From Paragonimus westermani (taxonomy: Eukaryota; Platyhelminthes; Trematoda; Plagiorchiida; Troglotrematidae): 64,000 nt of DNA. The position numbers were made by a program, and so were the translations under genes. Below the pieces are notes generated by a model. That model was not told the origin of the DNA. It was given only the letters and a program-made list of their open reading frames with translations, and searched no databases. The stretch lies in assembly GCA_008508345.1 (NCBI GenBank), contig QNGE01001252.1:55873-119872 (forward strand), read 5' to 3'. Positions within the stretch are counted from its first letter, which is position 1. Every line of letters starts with the position of its first letter. Shown in pieces: positions 10,694 through 23,575 of the stretch.

Positions 10694-13600
10694 TCCAGGT
10701 ACTACACAATATTCGGGTCGAGTCGTTCTGATGGGAATTTTTGCCGATTGCTATGACGGATCGTGATGATCAGAATCAGCTTTTGACTTTGGTCCGCCAA
10801 GCATTGGACGAACGTCGCAGATTGCGGCATCTCAGTCATGCAAGCTGTAGTCGTCAATGTGATAAGTTGTTCTGCGGCCAAACTGCGTCTGTTTCCTGGT
10901 TAAGTTTAAATTCTGCACAGCATGCTTCCCTCTGTTTGAGCAGAAAGGCTGTGCCTTTTAATCCATAACTTGGTGTCAAGGAATTGCTGCTTTAAACGCA
11001 AAACTTTTCTATACGTTACTTTCAACCTGTTCGCATGAAGGTGCGTGGATTGATTGCACTTATTCATCAAAATCCAATTTGAAGAATTCAATACAGTCAG
11101 TTCTGAATCGCTGACGCCCATCTGCTGCATTAGAGACATACTGCTATCGCTTAACCAGTGTGCGTGACCTGCCGCTCTGTGTGAACCTTGAAGTTAACAG
11201 AGGCAGGTACCACCGGACTATGGAACATTCAATAGAATGGCACTGAACTTCCATCCCGTCGTAGCTACATGGATACACTTGGGTCAGATCTTCCAGAGAT
11301 GGGAGATATTGCCGCCAGGGTGCGACAGGGAATACAAACGAAATAACGGGAGGGTGCCCTGAAAGCGGCGTTCAGGACGCAACAGAAGCGAGTTCATTAA
11401 CGATGACGGAGTCGAGAAATTAACATAGATTTTGAACTGTTAAATTAGTTTTACTGATCTTCGTTGTTGAGCCGACAATCGACTAGCAGTCCTCTACGTA
11501 CTAACTCTGCTTACCCGAACTCTTGGCAGTATCATCATGATACGCTTTTGGTACACTGTTATGTACATGGCCGAATGCATATACATAACACAGACTCAAT
11601 CTACGTTCACTGGACTGTGTTAGTTAGGCGTACGTACACATGCGGCAGTGAGCATGCTGGACTACTCAGCTGGAAAACTGCAACCGATCTTTCTTGAAGG
11701 ATGGTGTGTGTGTAACACTTTAGTGGCTGACAAGCTGCAGTGACGATTCATCACAGCATTTACCGAGGCCTAAGTAAGGAGCTAAGCTCACGGGTCTTTG
11801 CCGCTTATGTACGCGATTAGCGAATTGACTGAAGTAGACGATTCTGTTGATTCTTACTTAAGAGGTTCATTTGCTTACCGGTTCAGCAAACACGTCTGTG
11901 ACCAATGTGAATGTCGTTGTAATGGGCCTGAATAATTTGCACTTTTCACGTTAGTTTGCGCTTCATTGTAGTTCGTTCAGGAATGGAGCCCTTCCTTCAA
12001 CGAGGAAGTAAAAAATACCGGACATGACGCCGGTTATCCGAAATACTTACAGTGTTTAACGAAACTAGCTTGCAGCTACAAAGAAATTTTGTGAATCCCA
12101 TCGGAGTTAATTCGATGGACCCTAAACTTCTGTGTGAGGTAAATCTCATCAAGGTGTATTTGGTTATCGGGAGTGACTTGTATCTCCAAGTATGTGTGCG
12201 ATCGTATAAACAGAAAACAAGAGTATGCTTTTGAAGTACTTTGAGTAGAAGGTGATGAGTCACGTAAGTGGTAATCCGTGAGACATGAAAACGTTCTCGC
12301 GACCCATATTCTTGATTAGGTGATAGATCTACCCGAAACTTGTAATGATTAGATGGGAAGGATAGAAGGATAACTGGTTTAGTTATGAAAACAGAAATGA
12401 GCTGAAATCTTGACCCACCAAATAAAGTCGACGGTTGATTTCGAAATGAAGTTTGTGTGCTATGTTAAGAGGCTTTCAGTGAAGTCAAAATTCCGTTTAC
12501 TACCTTCCTAGATTCTACTTCAGTGGAGATGGACTCAAGATATTCATTCTGCCTTCATGCAAACACTATAGGAAACGTGACACTAACAAACTGAAATCAG
12601 AGACCTCCTTTTAGTGACTTTTGGCTGATATCATCGCGCCATACCTATTCCATGCAGTTGTCTTCAAACATATTCGTAGCTAAAATTTTGGAACCTACTG
12701 ACCTAAACCGACCGCTGTAAAGCTGAATCGAATAACTGTTTCGTTTCTTATCCACAAGTCAGCCAACCTTTTCTCATTTTTTGTTGTTCGAATGAATTAC
12801 TCCTCAGTCTTGTTTGTCGGTTGCAGCATATTGTCTCTTCGCTCAATCGCCCATTTGGTCTTCTGGATCTGCAAGCAAGTGTTTTTTGGACAAATGATAA
12901 ATCAAGCCAGCGCGATTCATGGAAGTAATCGATTAAAGACAGTTAGCTCCCTCCGCAGGAACTGTAGTCTTTGCTTGAGTGGAGCCAGCTGCTTGGTGTG
13001 TAGTCCATCTGCATCTGTAAACAAACCGAGTGAAACAGTCACCATATGATGCCGTATTGCTCAAGACTTAACACGGTGTACTTTATGCAGCAAATACGTT
13101 AGACAGGCACGGTTTCTACAATTGCACTTGTTCGAAGATTCGTTAGCTTTCTATTCGGAATAATCAGATAATCCTTTCAAAAAGTCCGTCCGCATCACTG
13201 CAGCCAAGCAAATCTGTTTCTGGGCGACAAACAATGTGTACTAGGACTAATATTTACCGCCGTATGAACTACCTTTCTTTGGAGCATGCGCATAGGTGTT
13301 AGGGAGAGGACATTTTGTGAGAGGATAATTGGTGCCAGCTTATTTCTCACGCATTGTCCTTTTTTCGCATTTCAACCGGTTACTTTAATCGTCTGCAATA
13401 ACACAGTCTGTTCAAATTAATCATACTGACGAGACAATGGTACCCTGTGGAATTACAGATACTTGGGTGGATTAACATTTTGAATTCTATTCATATTTCG
13501 TGGGTCCATCTTTCTAACTCGTACGTTGCTGACATTTCCCGGTTAAGTCAAAACATCTGTCCACCACTTTGTTGGTGGCTCTTCAGACCGATCGTTCGCA

Positions 13601-15063
13601 TTTTATTCCTGTCCCGTACATCAGAAGACTATTCGTTACAGCTCAACCACTATGTTGGACCTCACAAAATTCCGTCGGTAAATAAACCGCTTGGGAATAA
13701 GATCAGTGACAGGAACACGCTACTGTCTATCACAACAAGTCAGAAGACGTTCCTTGCCCTGTGACAATGTAAACCACAAGGCTAACCAGCTATAACAATA
13801 TACATTGCCATTCCCCAAAAATCGACCAATGATACACCAAAAAACACTTCACTTTGGATGAAGCAGGGTTGAAGATAGTGTTTAATAGACACCACTGATA
13901 GAAGAACGGCATTACTTGCTCGTTCTTCGATATGAACGAGATTAAAGAAGTTCATCTGACTGATCGGTTCATGATTTCCAGTACGACAAGGTCATCTTCA
14001 GGGCAGCAAGTAATCGACTTTTTCCGTTTCTCACCAAAGTGACTCACCCACTGGACTGACGCATTAGAACGTAGGGTTTACTGAGGAAAACAGAAACGTC
14101 TAGCCTTCTATACTGTCGCGCGTGAGGAATACTTTTCAAGCTATGCTACTGTGCAAGATCAATGACCTAGGTGACTTCCGACCGACAGCAGCTGCTGGCA
14201 AATGCCGAGTTATCGCAGTACTGGCGAGTGTTCAGTCCGTTAAAAGGTATGACCTTGTAGAATGCATGGAATCTTGTGGATTGCAAACTGAACATACGAG
14301 GATATGCAATACTGACAAATTGAGTTAACAAGAATGAAACCCTACCTTAATACCTTTTTCCGGAACCTGGTGGCTGAACTTAGTATAATATAATTTGTTG
14401 CTATCATAGTCCTCGGTTGCTCACCAGCAGTTTAATATACTGTTCAGTTGGTTTAATGAAGTCAAAGATTTTAACCTGACTAAGAATTCTTAGTCATGGG
14501 TTAGTTTATTGGAAACAACAGGCAATAACTGCCTCCTGTCGAGAAGATTTGGCAAAATAATCGTTAATCGCAAACATGCAAAACTGTTAGATATGTCGTT
14601 TCGTTCTCGCCTAATTTGAGAGAAAATACACGATGGTCGACAAGATTGTCCAATAAAGCGTTCACGGAACTCATATCTCGACCGTAAGAAAAGTATAAAC
14701 TACTAGAGAGCCCTAACAAAAAATACTCTGCAGTTCATCAATTCTCCTTACAAGAATATCGATAAGAAGTCTTTGAAAGTGCGAGAGTTGTGTTCAACTG
14801 TGACTGATATCTATTTTAATTCTGCACAATCCCCAGCACAATAAAATCATTTTAGGACATTACCTGTTTGCTTTGGAAGAGCGTAACACGTCTATTTTTC
14901 TCTCACATTTTTACTTTCAGCCTTCCTTACTAATTGGGGCACTCAAACACGTGATCCAGTGGACTCAAACTGGCGAAACCCAAGTCAATACGGTATCTAA
15001 TTGGTTTTGCTTGATGTAACACGTTGACATTAGTTCTATAATTGGTGTATATAATATTGATTT
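10694..15063. other. Unassigned DNA
   Basis: A frame at 10,741-10,968 (MTDRDDQNQLLTLVRQ, then DERRRLR) has a coding-like composition but no recognised family and no convincing splice sites. The rest shows no gene, RNA or repeat that I can support. Confidence 0.35.
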
Positions 15064-15342
15064 TTGGAAGGTAACGTTTATCCTTACAATTTCCAACTCA
15101 CGTCACTTCCCCATATTCAGCCAAACCAGCAAGGTCAGTTTATAAATGACCTGATTAATCTGGACGACCAAACAGACGATGTGAGTGCTAATCAAGATAG
15201 GACCGCCATCAAAATTCGGAGGCCAAAACCGTTGATTTCCTGTGTTCAGTCACCGAAGCTCAGTATCGATGAGAACAAACGCCAGCAACCGGAATCAATC
15301 AAGGTGTGGTCAACTTGCGATGAGGCTTTTACTCTGTATTAG
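15064..15342 (+). CDS. Possible 3' terminal exon, unknown product
   Basis: An open frame of about 90 codons ends in TAG at 15,340-15,342. It encodes a hydrophilic segment with acidic and basic patches (INLDDQTDDVSANQD, AIKIRRPKPLISC). An AG preceded by a T-rich run lies at about 15,068-15,070 and could be a splice acceptor. An AATAAA poly(A) signal occurs at 15,571-15,576, about 230 bp downstream, which would suit a terminal exon. I recognise no domain, and stop-free runs of this length are expected by chance here. Confidence 0.2.
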   Translation: MEGNVYPYNFQLTSLPHIQPNQQGQFINDLINLDDQTDDVSANQDRTAIKIRRPKPLISCVQSPKLSIDENKRQQPESIKVWSTCDEAFTLY

Positions 15343-18300
15343 TTTTACTGTCAGCTACCTGACTGAGTGAAAGTAACAGTCTTCCTCACACTTCAGTATT
15401 GTCTAATTTCTCCCACTAACATATTCGTAAGTAGGTTAAACTGAAGAACTAACAGGACTGAAGTTATGATAAAAGTCACCCTGTTGGTGGCTTCACACAT
15501 GCTTTTCCAGCAATGTGAACCTACCTTTCTCCTTAAGAGTATATTGGTGTTGTGCTTTTCCACTGCCTAGAATAAATAAACATTACGTAGCTGGTAACAG
15601 CTTAATGTCTTCTCATCGATATACCAAAACAACTGCACCTCTTAGCAAGTGCTGAAGTCACCGTATGATAGATGAGGTAAACTGTCACCCTGCGTACACC
15701 CATATTTTCTTTTGCTGATGATCTCAGACGAACGGTTGAGGTTAGGTAATATGAAACAAAATGATTTAGTCTATGTTCTGGCGTGTCTTCAGGATGGGTT
15801 GCACAAACGATGGCGCCGTATTTCGTGCTCCGCGGTTTGTCTGACTTTTTGTCCGTATAGCAAACAACGCCGATCATCTGTAGAGGACTGACTGTTGATT
15901 GACAGAAACACCATTGTGACTACACGTGAGCCTCCACATAAGCCCTGAGGTATATTGTCTGACTAATTAGGTTTTGAGTGTGTAAAAAGTGCGCTCTGAA
16001 TTGACAACATGAGATACATTTTTTTGGATGACATGCGCGCTTCACAACACACTGAAATTGATCATCAACTTTGTAGGGTAAGTGGTCGTTTCGAAATTAT
16101 TACTCATTGGAACCCCCCTCATCTTCTTCAACATACTGAAAGCTTTCTGAACTTCTTAATGTAATGAAGTGATATAAATGTATATGAGCATTAGCTAGTG
16201 CATAGTGTCTTCCAAGAAACTCCTATCAGTGTGTCTAGCTCTACCTGATATTATGCTATGTGGTTTTAACCAGATAACGCATGTGGATACTACACATAAG
16301 GTCGTAGAATCGAATGTACAGTGGTGAATTCAGATAAATTTGTCACATCCAATGCTCTGAATGCCTCTATATTAGAGCCATATATGTAAAACTTGTGAAA
16401 CTATCATATTGTTAATGTTTTCAATTCCACAAGTGACCGAAAAATCCAAATGTAAGGGTTACGCAAGGTCAGTAAAATTCAGAACGCCTGCTACAACGCT
16501 TTTAATTGTGTGCACAGAGTTATGCAAAGTGTTCCTGTACGTCATTTCAAGCTATTGAGGACTGTCCATTACCACAATGTCAGCCAGTTTAGAGGAAAAT
16601 ACTTGCTACCGAATACGGAGATTTTCCGCCCCAACAAAAGGAGAGTCCTAAAACACTCAACAGGAGCAGACAGTAAACTGTTAAGAAGTGATGGAAAATC
16701 ATAAAAGAGGTGGCGGGTAGAGTTGTTGTTGTGGCTGTGTTGAATTTTGAATCCGAAATGTCGGTAAGTCTATAACGCAACGTATTGCCAACATTTTAAG
16801 AATGTGATGAATTCTATCAACGACTCATCAGAGAGGATGAGGACAGAGAGGATTATCCATGACTAAGGTGAAAGTTAGTTGAATAGATACTTTGCTTGCA
16901 CTAGATTATTTTCTTCTTCGTAAATCATCGGCTCCTGGAGCTTATCGTATTATTGATAGATGAATTCGTTCTTTCACGATGGTTCTTACCTTCCTTGCTT
17001 TTAGTTTTGACGTCTTAAGGTGAAGCCAACTGATCAACATCATCAGTTTCAGAGTTCACGCTCTCCGGTAAACGGGGCAATAGACCTTTCCAAAGAATGC
17101 TGTTTTGAATCTGGAACTGAGTGTATGCTGTGTCTCAGAAGCATACATGTACGATCCAACAGTTATCATTCATTCGCCACAACTTCTCGGCAGCCCTGTA
17201 AATTGTTGATTGTTTCTAAAGAACTTCGGTGGTAACGGGGTCAGATCTTTTTATTCTGACTGGCGTAGGCATACTTATGAACACTAAAGACCATCAGATT
17301 CGAGTGAATTCACACCCATAAACTTCCAGACTTACTATCTCAATGAAAGGTTGGTAGCACAGACCAGATGAACATAGTTTATTTGCCATATCACTATACG
17401 CCTCAAAGTAGAGTAAGTCAAATATTATTAAAACGATTTCTACCCAACTCACCTGGACAGCCTGAGACGGACTAAAAGTTGGGATAACATGGACTTAACG
17501 ACAATATGGATGCACCGCTTGGTTGTCCCACCTTAGGAGCGAAGCAGGTGAGTTAGTTGTACTTCACCGAGGTTGGGTGCGCTGATGACGGTGACCGGTT
17601 GTTGCAAGTTCATTCGTCTTAAGGACAGAATACACTTATTTCCTCATTGTAGCACGAGATGCCATTTCAATATAAATAGAAAGCCTAGTTTAACCTAAAC
17701 ATGGACTTAAATTAATCTTGTTGTTAGCTGTCGATGATGTCGTTCCGTTAAGAAATGCCGTTCTTTTAGCCCCAACCACCTTGATCACGAATACGGTATT
17801 ATTCACGTTCGCTTCCATTTATCGTTTGCTCAAAAATCGCCCTCTAGCAAGCGCAAAATAGTTAATTAGCATTTGAACGAAGAGGCCACAATGAATGTCT
17901 GTCAGAGAGCACTGAGAATCAAATTACATAAGTTATCCCAGGCAAACGATCAAGACAAGCACTAGACAGAAATCTCAATGGCTGTGCGAGATTGCTGATA
18001 AGGTGTCAGTGAGGTTATATGCGAAACAGATGGCTCACCTATTTTTCGAAGAGGACTTGTCGTGTGAACTATGCACACTGAACAAGAATTCAACTGGTTT
18101 GACTCATCTAGTTACGATGGAGATAACAAGCACAGGTGTGACCTTCGTGACGGTTTCTAATCGAAAGCCGAAGTGGTTTTTGTGGTGAACTTGTTGAGAC
18201 GTGGTAAAAATCCATGTCCGGTCGTTCTGTTACCAGCTCCTTTTGAAATGACGGCAACAGTTTACTTTCAAAAGCGACCGCACGTTTTTGTTCCATGTGG

Positions 18301-18344
18301 AGGACTATGGTTTATATGCAGTCACTTCTAAGTGCAAACCTGTG
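15343..18344. other. Unassigned DNA
   Basis: Contains the AATAAA at 15,571 and no other recognised feature. Frames at 16,510 and 17,020 lack family motifs. Confidence 0.4.
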
Positions 18345-18750
18345 AGAACATCAAATAAAAACCACCTTACTTTAATTGCACCTAAGACATTCACAGATTT
18401 GATATTGCGACGGCTTCTGAAGCACACGAACCGAATAGAAGGTCACTCGGGCTTCCGACCTGGGTGCGGGTGTACTGATCACTCCTTTGGCCAAGGCAGT
18501 TAATTAACTATCGACCTAACCTCCCTCAGAGAATAGTCAGATTATTCTGGACCTGAATTCTTCTCTGCCCCATTCTTTATCGTGTTCTTTTATCGGAGGA
18601 ATTCTAGTGAACTATGTTAATTTTCAAAAGCATTGTTTGTCCAGTTTGAACACAGACCGCCAGTTTGCCAGTAGCCACCTCGAGCGTCTGTTACAAGTAG
18701 AGTTCGACATTAGCGTTCGATCCTTCTGTTTCTATTCTCTAAGGGATGCC
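18345..18750 (+). pseudogene. LINE reverse transcriptase fragment
   Basis: The plus strand encodes HLTLIAPKTFTDLILRRLLK followed by GHSGFRPGCGCTDHSF. These match the LINE RT blocks of the form RxISLxxxxSKIxxxLILRRL and EEQAGFRPGRGCxDxIF. After a frameshift near 18,495 there is a short QLINYRP-type stretch. Around 18,690-18,735 RASVTSRVRH and a following hydrophobic block resemble FTTSSGVRQGCPLSPFLF, with Gln replaced by His and a stop. The YADD catalytic block is not reached. Several stops and frame changes show long decay. The product would have been the LINE ORF2 polymerase; the same family probably supplied the 26.9-kb fragment. Confidence 0.7.
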
Positions 18751-21700
18751 AGGAATTTTCGGTGGCTGTAAACTGGAGTTATCATTAGGTGCCTGGTTTT
18801 ACTTGGTTCTCCAAGAGGTAGCACGATTTAGTAGATTAAACATCCAAATGACAACCAGATAAATTTACGGGAACAATAAGAAATTATAACGACAATAGAT
18901 GGATGTAAATATGCACGTACGGATAAAACTAAATGTGTACGCGCTAGTTCCAGCCACTGTCAGAAAATGCGATATACGTACACTTGTTAATATCACAACA
19001 CAGTTAATGGGATAACATCAGAAGGTTGAGGCTGGACGACTCACAGGAATTAGTTTCTACATGCAACGTACGAGATGGAATCGGTTTCTAGAAGACGGGC
19101 ATCTGACAGAATTAGAATACCTTTCAATGCAGGTAAGATACTAGCACTTTAACCAGAAATGAAATCCGAGAGACGGTGTGCAATAACTCCTGTCTATTCT
19201 CAGCATACCAGGTTAAATGCAAATGGTATGCATACTTCAAAACAAAGGTACAGGTCATTTTAATAACAGTGTGTATACAACCACGGAGAACGGTTATCTG
19301 TAAACATTGCAGTGAAAGTATACTAATGGAAAGATTATATAAGTTTGCTGTGTATGATGTGCGAATCGCAAATTCATTACGGTGAGTGCTTTCATGATAG
19401 TCGGTTCGCTTTGACCTTATCTTCGTTGTTGGAGAGGGGTTACTGAAGACTGACAATCGATCCACGGCCGCTGATAGCTTCTTCTCACTACACTGTAATG
19501 TCGTTGACAGGGTATTTCCAGGAGTATCAAAGGCTTACAGCGCATCTGTTAGCCCCTAAACATTTGCGTCTCAGCAGTGACATTCTGTTAGTGACTAAGT
19601 GTGCTTTCTTACGTGACCTATGGACCGAAGACCTGATCCATCCCCGTGGAAAATAAGCTCTTTGTATTCGCCAAATACTGTCCTCAGCAGTTATTCTGTA
19701 ACAACTTTTCTGATTTTATGAGCAACGCGATGACCCATGTGCAGATATGTGGTAAATTTCTAGGTTTAAAAGTGACAACCGAGAGGACACAGATGTGTGG
19801 CACGTACCGATTGTAATACCAACGCATAGTCTACCGCGTCGTCCACTGTTCACCAATACCACTGACTAGTCAAAAATATCGTGAAGCACCCTGGCGATGA
19901 ACTGGTCACTGTCTGCTAAGGCATTAACTGTTCCACTGAACAAGCTTGGTACGTACCACCTGCCAGACAGGGCAGTGTGGATATCAGTATGTCTGGTTGA
20001 AAATGCGCTGTTATTCATCAGTGCTACCAATACTGGCTTATCTAAATGCATAAGATAGTTGACACCTCTTTACTGGGAATGAATGTTATATTTTGTGCCT
20101 ATTCATTCACCTGCAATTTGAGCGACAGTTGTAAACATCGAAACTGTTCTAAACTCAATCCCCGTAGATGGGGCTCAGAGCTGAGAGTGCACGTATGTAC
20201 GCACATATTCGAAGTAAGAATGATATCTATTGCACAAAGTCCAGTTTGATTTAACTATGTTTAGTGGACCTCGTTGATGCACTTGTGCCAGAAACCTATG
20301 TGTAGTTGTTCCATAATCTACCCTCCAGCTTTGAGTGATTATTCGATGTTTTCAATTTGTCCAACTGATTTCGTCCCACTCACCGCGAACATGATAAAGC
20401 ACTATTGTGATAAAAGCTGCAGAGTAGAAGTCGTTCTAGATTTCAGTTTGTCGTGATGGATAACACTAGTGGTTTGCTTGATATACCAACATTCGGGTAG
20501 GAACGTAGCTTCTGTGTCAGTTGGACAGATGTTAATGACTCTCCTTGTACACATTTCTGTAGTAATCAAAACTGTTTTGGGACGGGTTGTTAATCTTCTG
20601 TAATCAAACTTTTGTTAATAAGACCTTTATGATGACGACCATATAAGTCCATTCTTTATGAAGAAGTCAACTGACATTACCAGACATGTCTTCGTTATTG
20701 CCACACTCTTTAAGGCGATTCCCACTTCAGTGACGCACAACTCCATATTTCAGGTGAGTGTACTATGCTACTGTCTGGACAAATATCACAAGACTTATAT
20801 CGCGTAAAGTTTAATCGTCATCATTGTTTAGATGAGTAAACTCAAAGAACCGTAGCGTTTTGAGATTGTTAGACAGTGGGGATATTGCGAGAGAAAACGG
20901 GTGTCCGATTTCACTGTAAATGTCAAGTGAAGCCAGGCACTGATCACACTTAATCTGGTTGCAGATATCTCATTGTTAGGCAAACCAAACAAGCTGACTT
21001 TATTGATGGGACTGAATCGTATCCAAGTTACAGTTAATTACATTAACACTTTTATGCCTAACTCTTTTTCGAAAAACTATACTGATCTTTTGGACTTTTA
21101 TTAAATTTTACATCCGAAGACTATGAGTTAACAATCCCCATGTTTTCTCCAGTGAATTTTTAACACAGCGTATGGTATAGGTTACAAAATTTTGTGAAGG
21201 GTTTCTTTGCTAGTGGATCGAAGAAGTTCCTTTTAAACCTGGTTTCTAAAAATGCAGGGATTAAGGCTAAAATGTTAAACGGATGAACAACATTTCTCTG
21301 TTGATGATAAGATTCGCACTGTGTCTCTAGGTCAAATCACGAAAGAGCGGTGGTCTAACTCAGCAAGTAGTTATGTTTGTTGTTTCAACTATCTTACTCC
21401 TATTCTTGTGATCATCAGGAATTTAGAATTTGAAAATTCGCTCATTATTTGTTGTTACAAAAACTAATTTGATAAAGGATTATCATTTAAGAGATTTGCA
21501 AAACGGCCCATGATTTGAAGAGTGGAAATTAAGCATGAAACGCTAAGTGGAAGACGGCCGACTAAAAATTTCCAACCGCCGTCCAAAAGATACTGAAGGA
21601 AAACCGAGCAGCCTCGGTTGGAGCCACTCGGACATGTTGGAATTTCGTTTTACGGTTAATTAGCTCCATGCTGGTTGGTCATCAAGGACAATACACACTG

Positions 21701-22857
21701 AATGCATAGTCTTAAGGATTGATGGCTGTTATTAAGTTCTCAGCCGGTTTGTTGTCATCCACGGAAACACTTACCGGGAAGATGGGTTTGTCAGTAACAT
21801 TCTGCAGTTAAATTTCCAGGTTCCAAGTTGACTGAACAATGATTCAAGTAGCCCAAGGAAGTTCATAGTTGAGTTATTAATTCGAAAGATCATTACAGCT
21901 GGTTGTTAGGTTTAAGAAAGTGTAGCAGTAGTTGGTTTTGTTCGAACGACAAATGTAGCCACTTCAATCATATACAGAACAGATTTGGTTACACTAAAAA
22001 TAACCAAAGGGAATGAAACCATATCGACCGATTTCAATCCGTTATGGCATGAAACCATTTCGGTTGTCTTAGATATGATAGGTCATGTTCTAACAGACTT
22101 GTTTGAAATCGAAGGTTTGTAGTAGGTAGGACAGCTTGTGATCGATGCCCGAGGCTAAAAAGGCGGTGTGGAAAGGGTTTCAATGAAATAATAACAGTTT
22201 GTATTAAAATTTGATTTGAATTCTGTCAGTACGTGGTAGAATTGTAATTAGAATTGAATGATTTACATACAGGAGAACAGGTTCATTCCAAATCTGTCAT
22301 AATTCTTCCCAGTTTTTGGGGGGGGATTTCTTATCAATTTTTCGCTGTGTAATTTAATAACTCAGATTGGTTACCAGCAAGCGATTGGTGCTACAGGATC
22401 GGCTGCTTGTTGGCAAGCTACACAAAACCTATGTTCAACTTCTGGGACTTCCTATTCATGGAGGTCTTTATGCTATCCGTTTTTTATGGAAATTTTGTCC
22501 TATGCTTGCTCCAACTAATGATAGATGATGCGGAAACTGTATCAGTTGACCGTAGAACACGTGGTATGCGTTGTTTACTAGGACTTGTTTATTTTGTAAT
22601 TGGTTCAGATGTGATGCCTAAGTTTCGATGCAAACAAGCTGTCTGATTCAGACGAAAATACAAGTTACAGACATCGAAAAGTTGGTGTATGCGAATTAAA
22701 TCGGGTAGCGAAGAGTATTTTGATAACGGTCATCGATAGAACAGATTGAATCCTCAGCGTTTACCTGACAACGCATACGCCAGTTCGTGTTATGGTCATT
22801 TAATCACACTATGTGAACAGTTCAAAACAGAAACCATTTTTGTTGTTCACACATCTA
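18751..22857. other. Unassigned DNA
   Basis: No recognisable gene, RNA gene or dispersed repeat. A run of G at about 22,319-22,325 is the only notable low-complexity patch. Confidence 0.4.
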
Positions 22858-22918
22858 CAATTATTAATATAAATATATATACATATAAATATTAATATAA
22901 AATATTAATTAATATTAC
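22858..22918. repeat. AT-rich low-complexity tract
   Basis: About 60 bp consist almost only of A and T, with repeated TATA and ATTAAT units, including partly palindromic AATATTAATATT stretches. Confidence 0.85.
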
Positions 22919-22934
22919 AGAACCAACAATGGAC

Positions 22935-23213
22935 TCAGTTCGATTGTCCCTTTACACACGGGTGCGACAAGCTGGAGTCGACGAACAACTGGGATCCATG
23001 GAAGGTAAACAATGAAGCACCCGCCAGGAACATGCAATGGTCAACGCCTTCACTTTGGTCAAACGATTCAAGTAGGAGTGGGTGTATTTCCTCAACTATG
23101 TTTTCGAGGTGCATTATGTAGCATCTTGAAATAGCAAGCGATTTAAGTGCTGAAAGCTTGCTCATCGCCTCAATATAACCTTGGTAAATGGGCCTTTTAG
23201 TCTCTAATGCCTT
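22935..23213 (-). CDS. Possible internal or terminal exon, unknown product
   Basis: On the minus strand, 93 codons stay open from a possible acceptor AG at 23,214-23,215 to a TGA just below 22,938. The protein reads TKRPIYQGYIEAMSKLSALK, then SLAISRCYIMHLENIVEEIH and an acidic FDQSEG segment. The regular leucines (LSALKSLAISRC) are reminiscent of a leucine-rich repeat, but one unit proves nothing. A GTGT/GTAAAG site near the end could serve as a donor. Composition looks coding; no family is recognised. It may be a chance open frame. Confidence 0.25.
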   Translation of the reverse strand, partial: KALETKRPIYQGYIEAMSKLSALKSLAISRCYIMHLENIVEEIHPLLLESFDQSEGVDHCMFLAGASLFTFHGSQLFVDSSLSHPCVKGQSN

Positions 23214-23373
23214 CTAAGATTTTAACTTAGACAGAATTCCTAGTGGGGGTGGTTTATTGAAGTTAGCAGAACAGTCATTGTAACCTCTTGACGTACCTGG
23301 GTAGCCTCAACACAATTCACAAGCGAATGTGGCTGAACGTTTACATATAATGACACAGTTATGCTCACTGTGA

Positions 23374-23575
23374 GGTCGCCGGCGCAGTGATCAACGCGGT
23401 TGCCTCAATAAAGCTTGGCCGGAGTTCTAGTCCCGGCTGTGGCAAAGATATGCACTCTTGACAAGCTCCAACAAATGCAAAACGCGAATCCATTGCTTCT
23501 TTTCGAATGGGCTGGATGGGAATTCTATGAGACTGCGACAACTGCGATCAACTCTGAGTGATGTCCAGTTTGTGT
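23374..23575 (+). mobile_element. tRNA-derived SINE, copy with head
   Basis: The 5' head resembles a tRNA: a box A-like GCGCAGTGATCAACGC at 23,384-23,399 and a box B-like AGTTCTAGTCC about 30 nt later, followed by CGGCTGTGGC. The body contains GCGAATCCATTGCTTCTTTTC, GGCTGGATGGG and TGCGATCAACTC. It matches the minus-strand copies at 54.2, 59.4 and 60.6 kb. Internal RNA polymerase III boxes would drive transcription, and LINE enzymes mobilise such elements in trans (family knowledge). No target duplication was identified. Confidence 0.75.
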
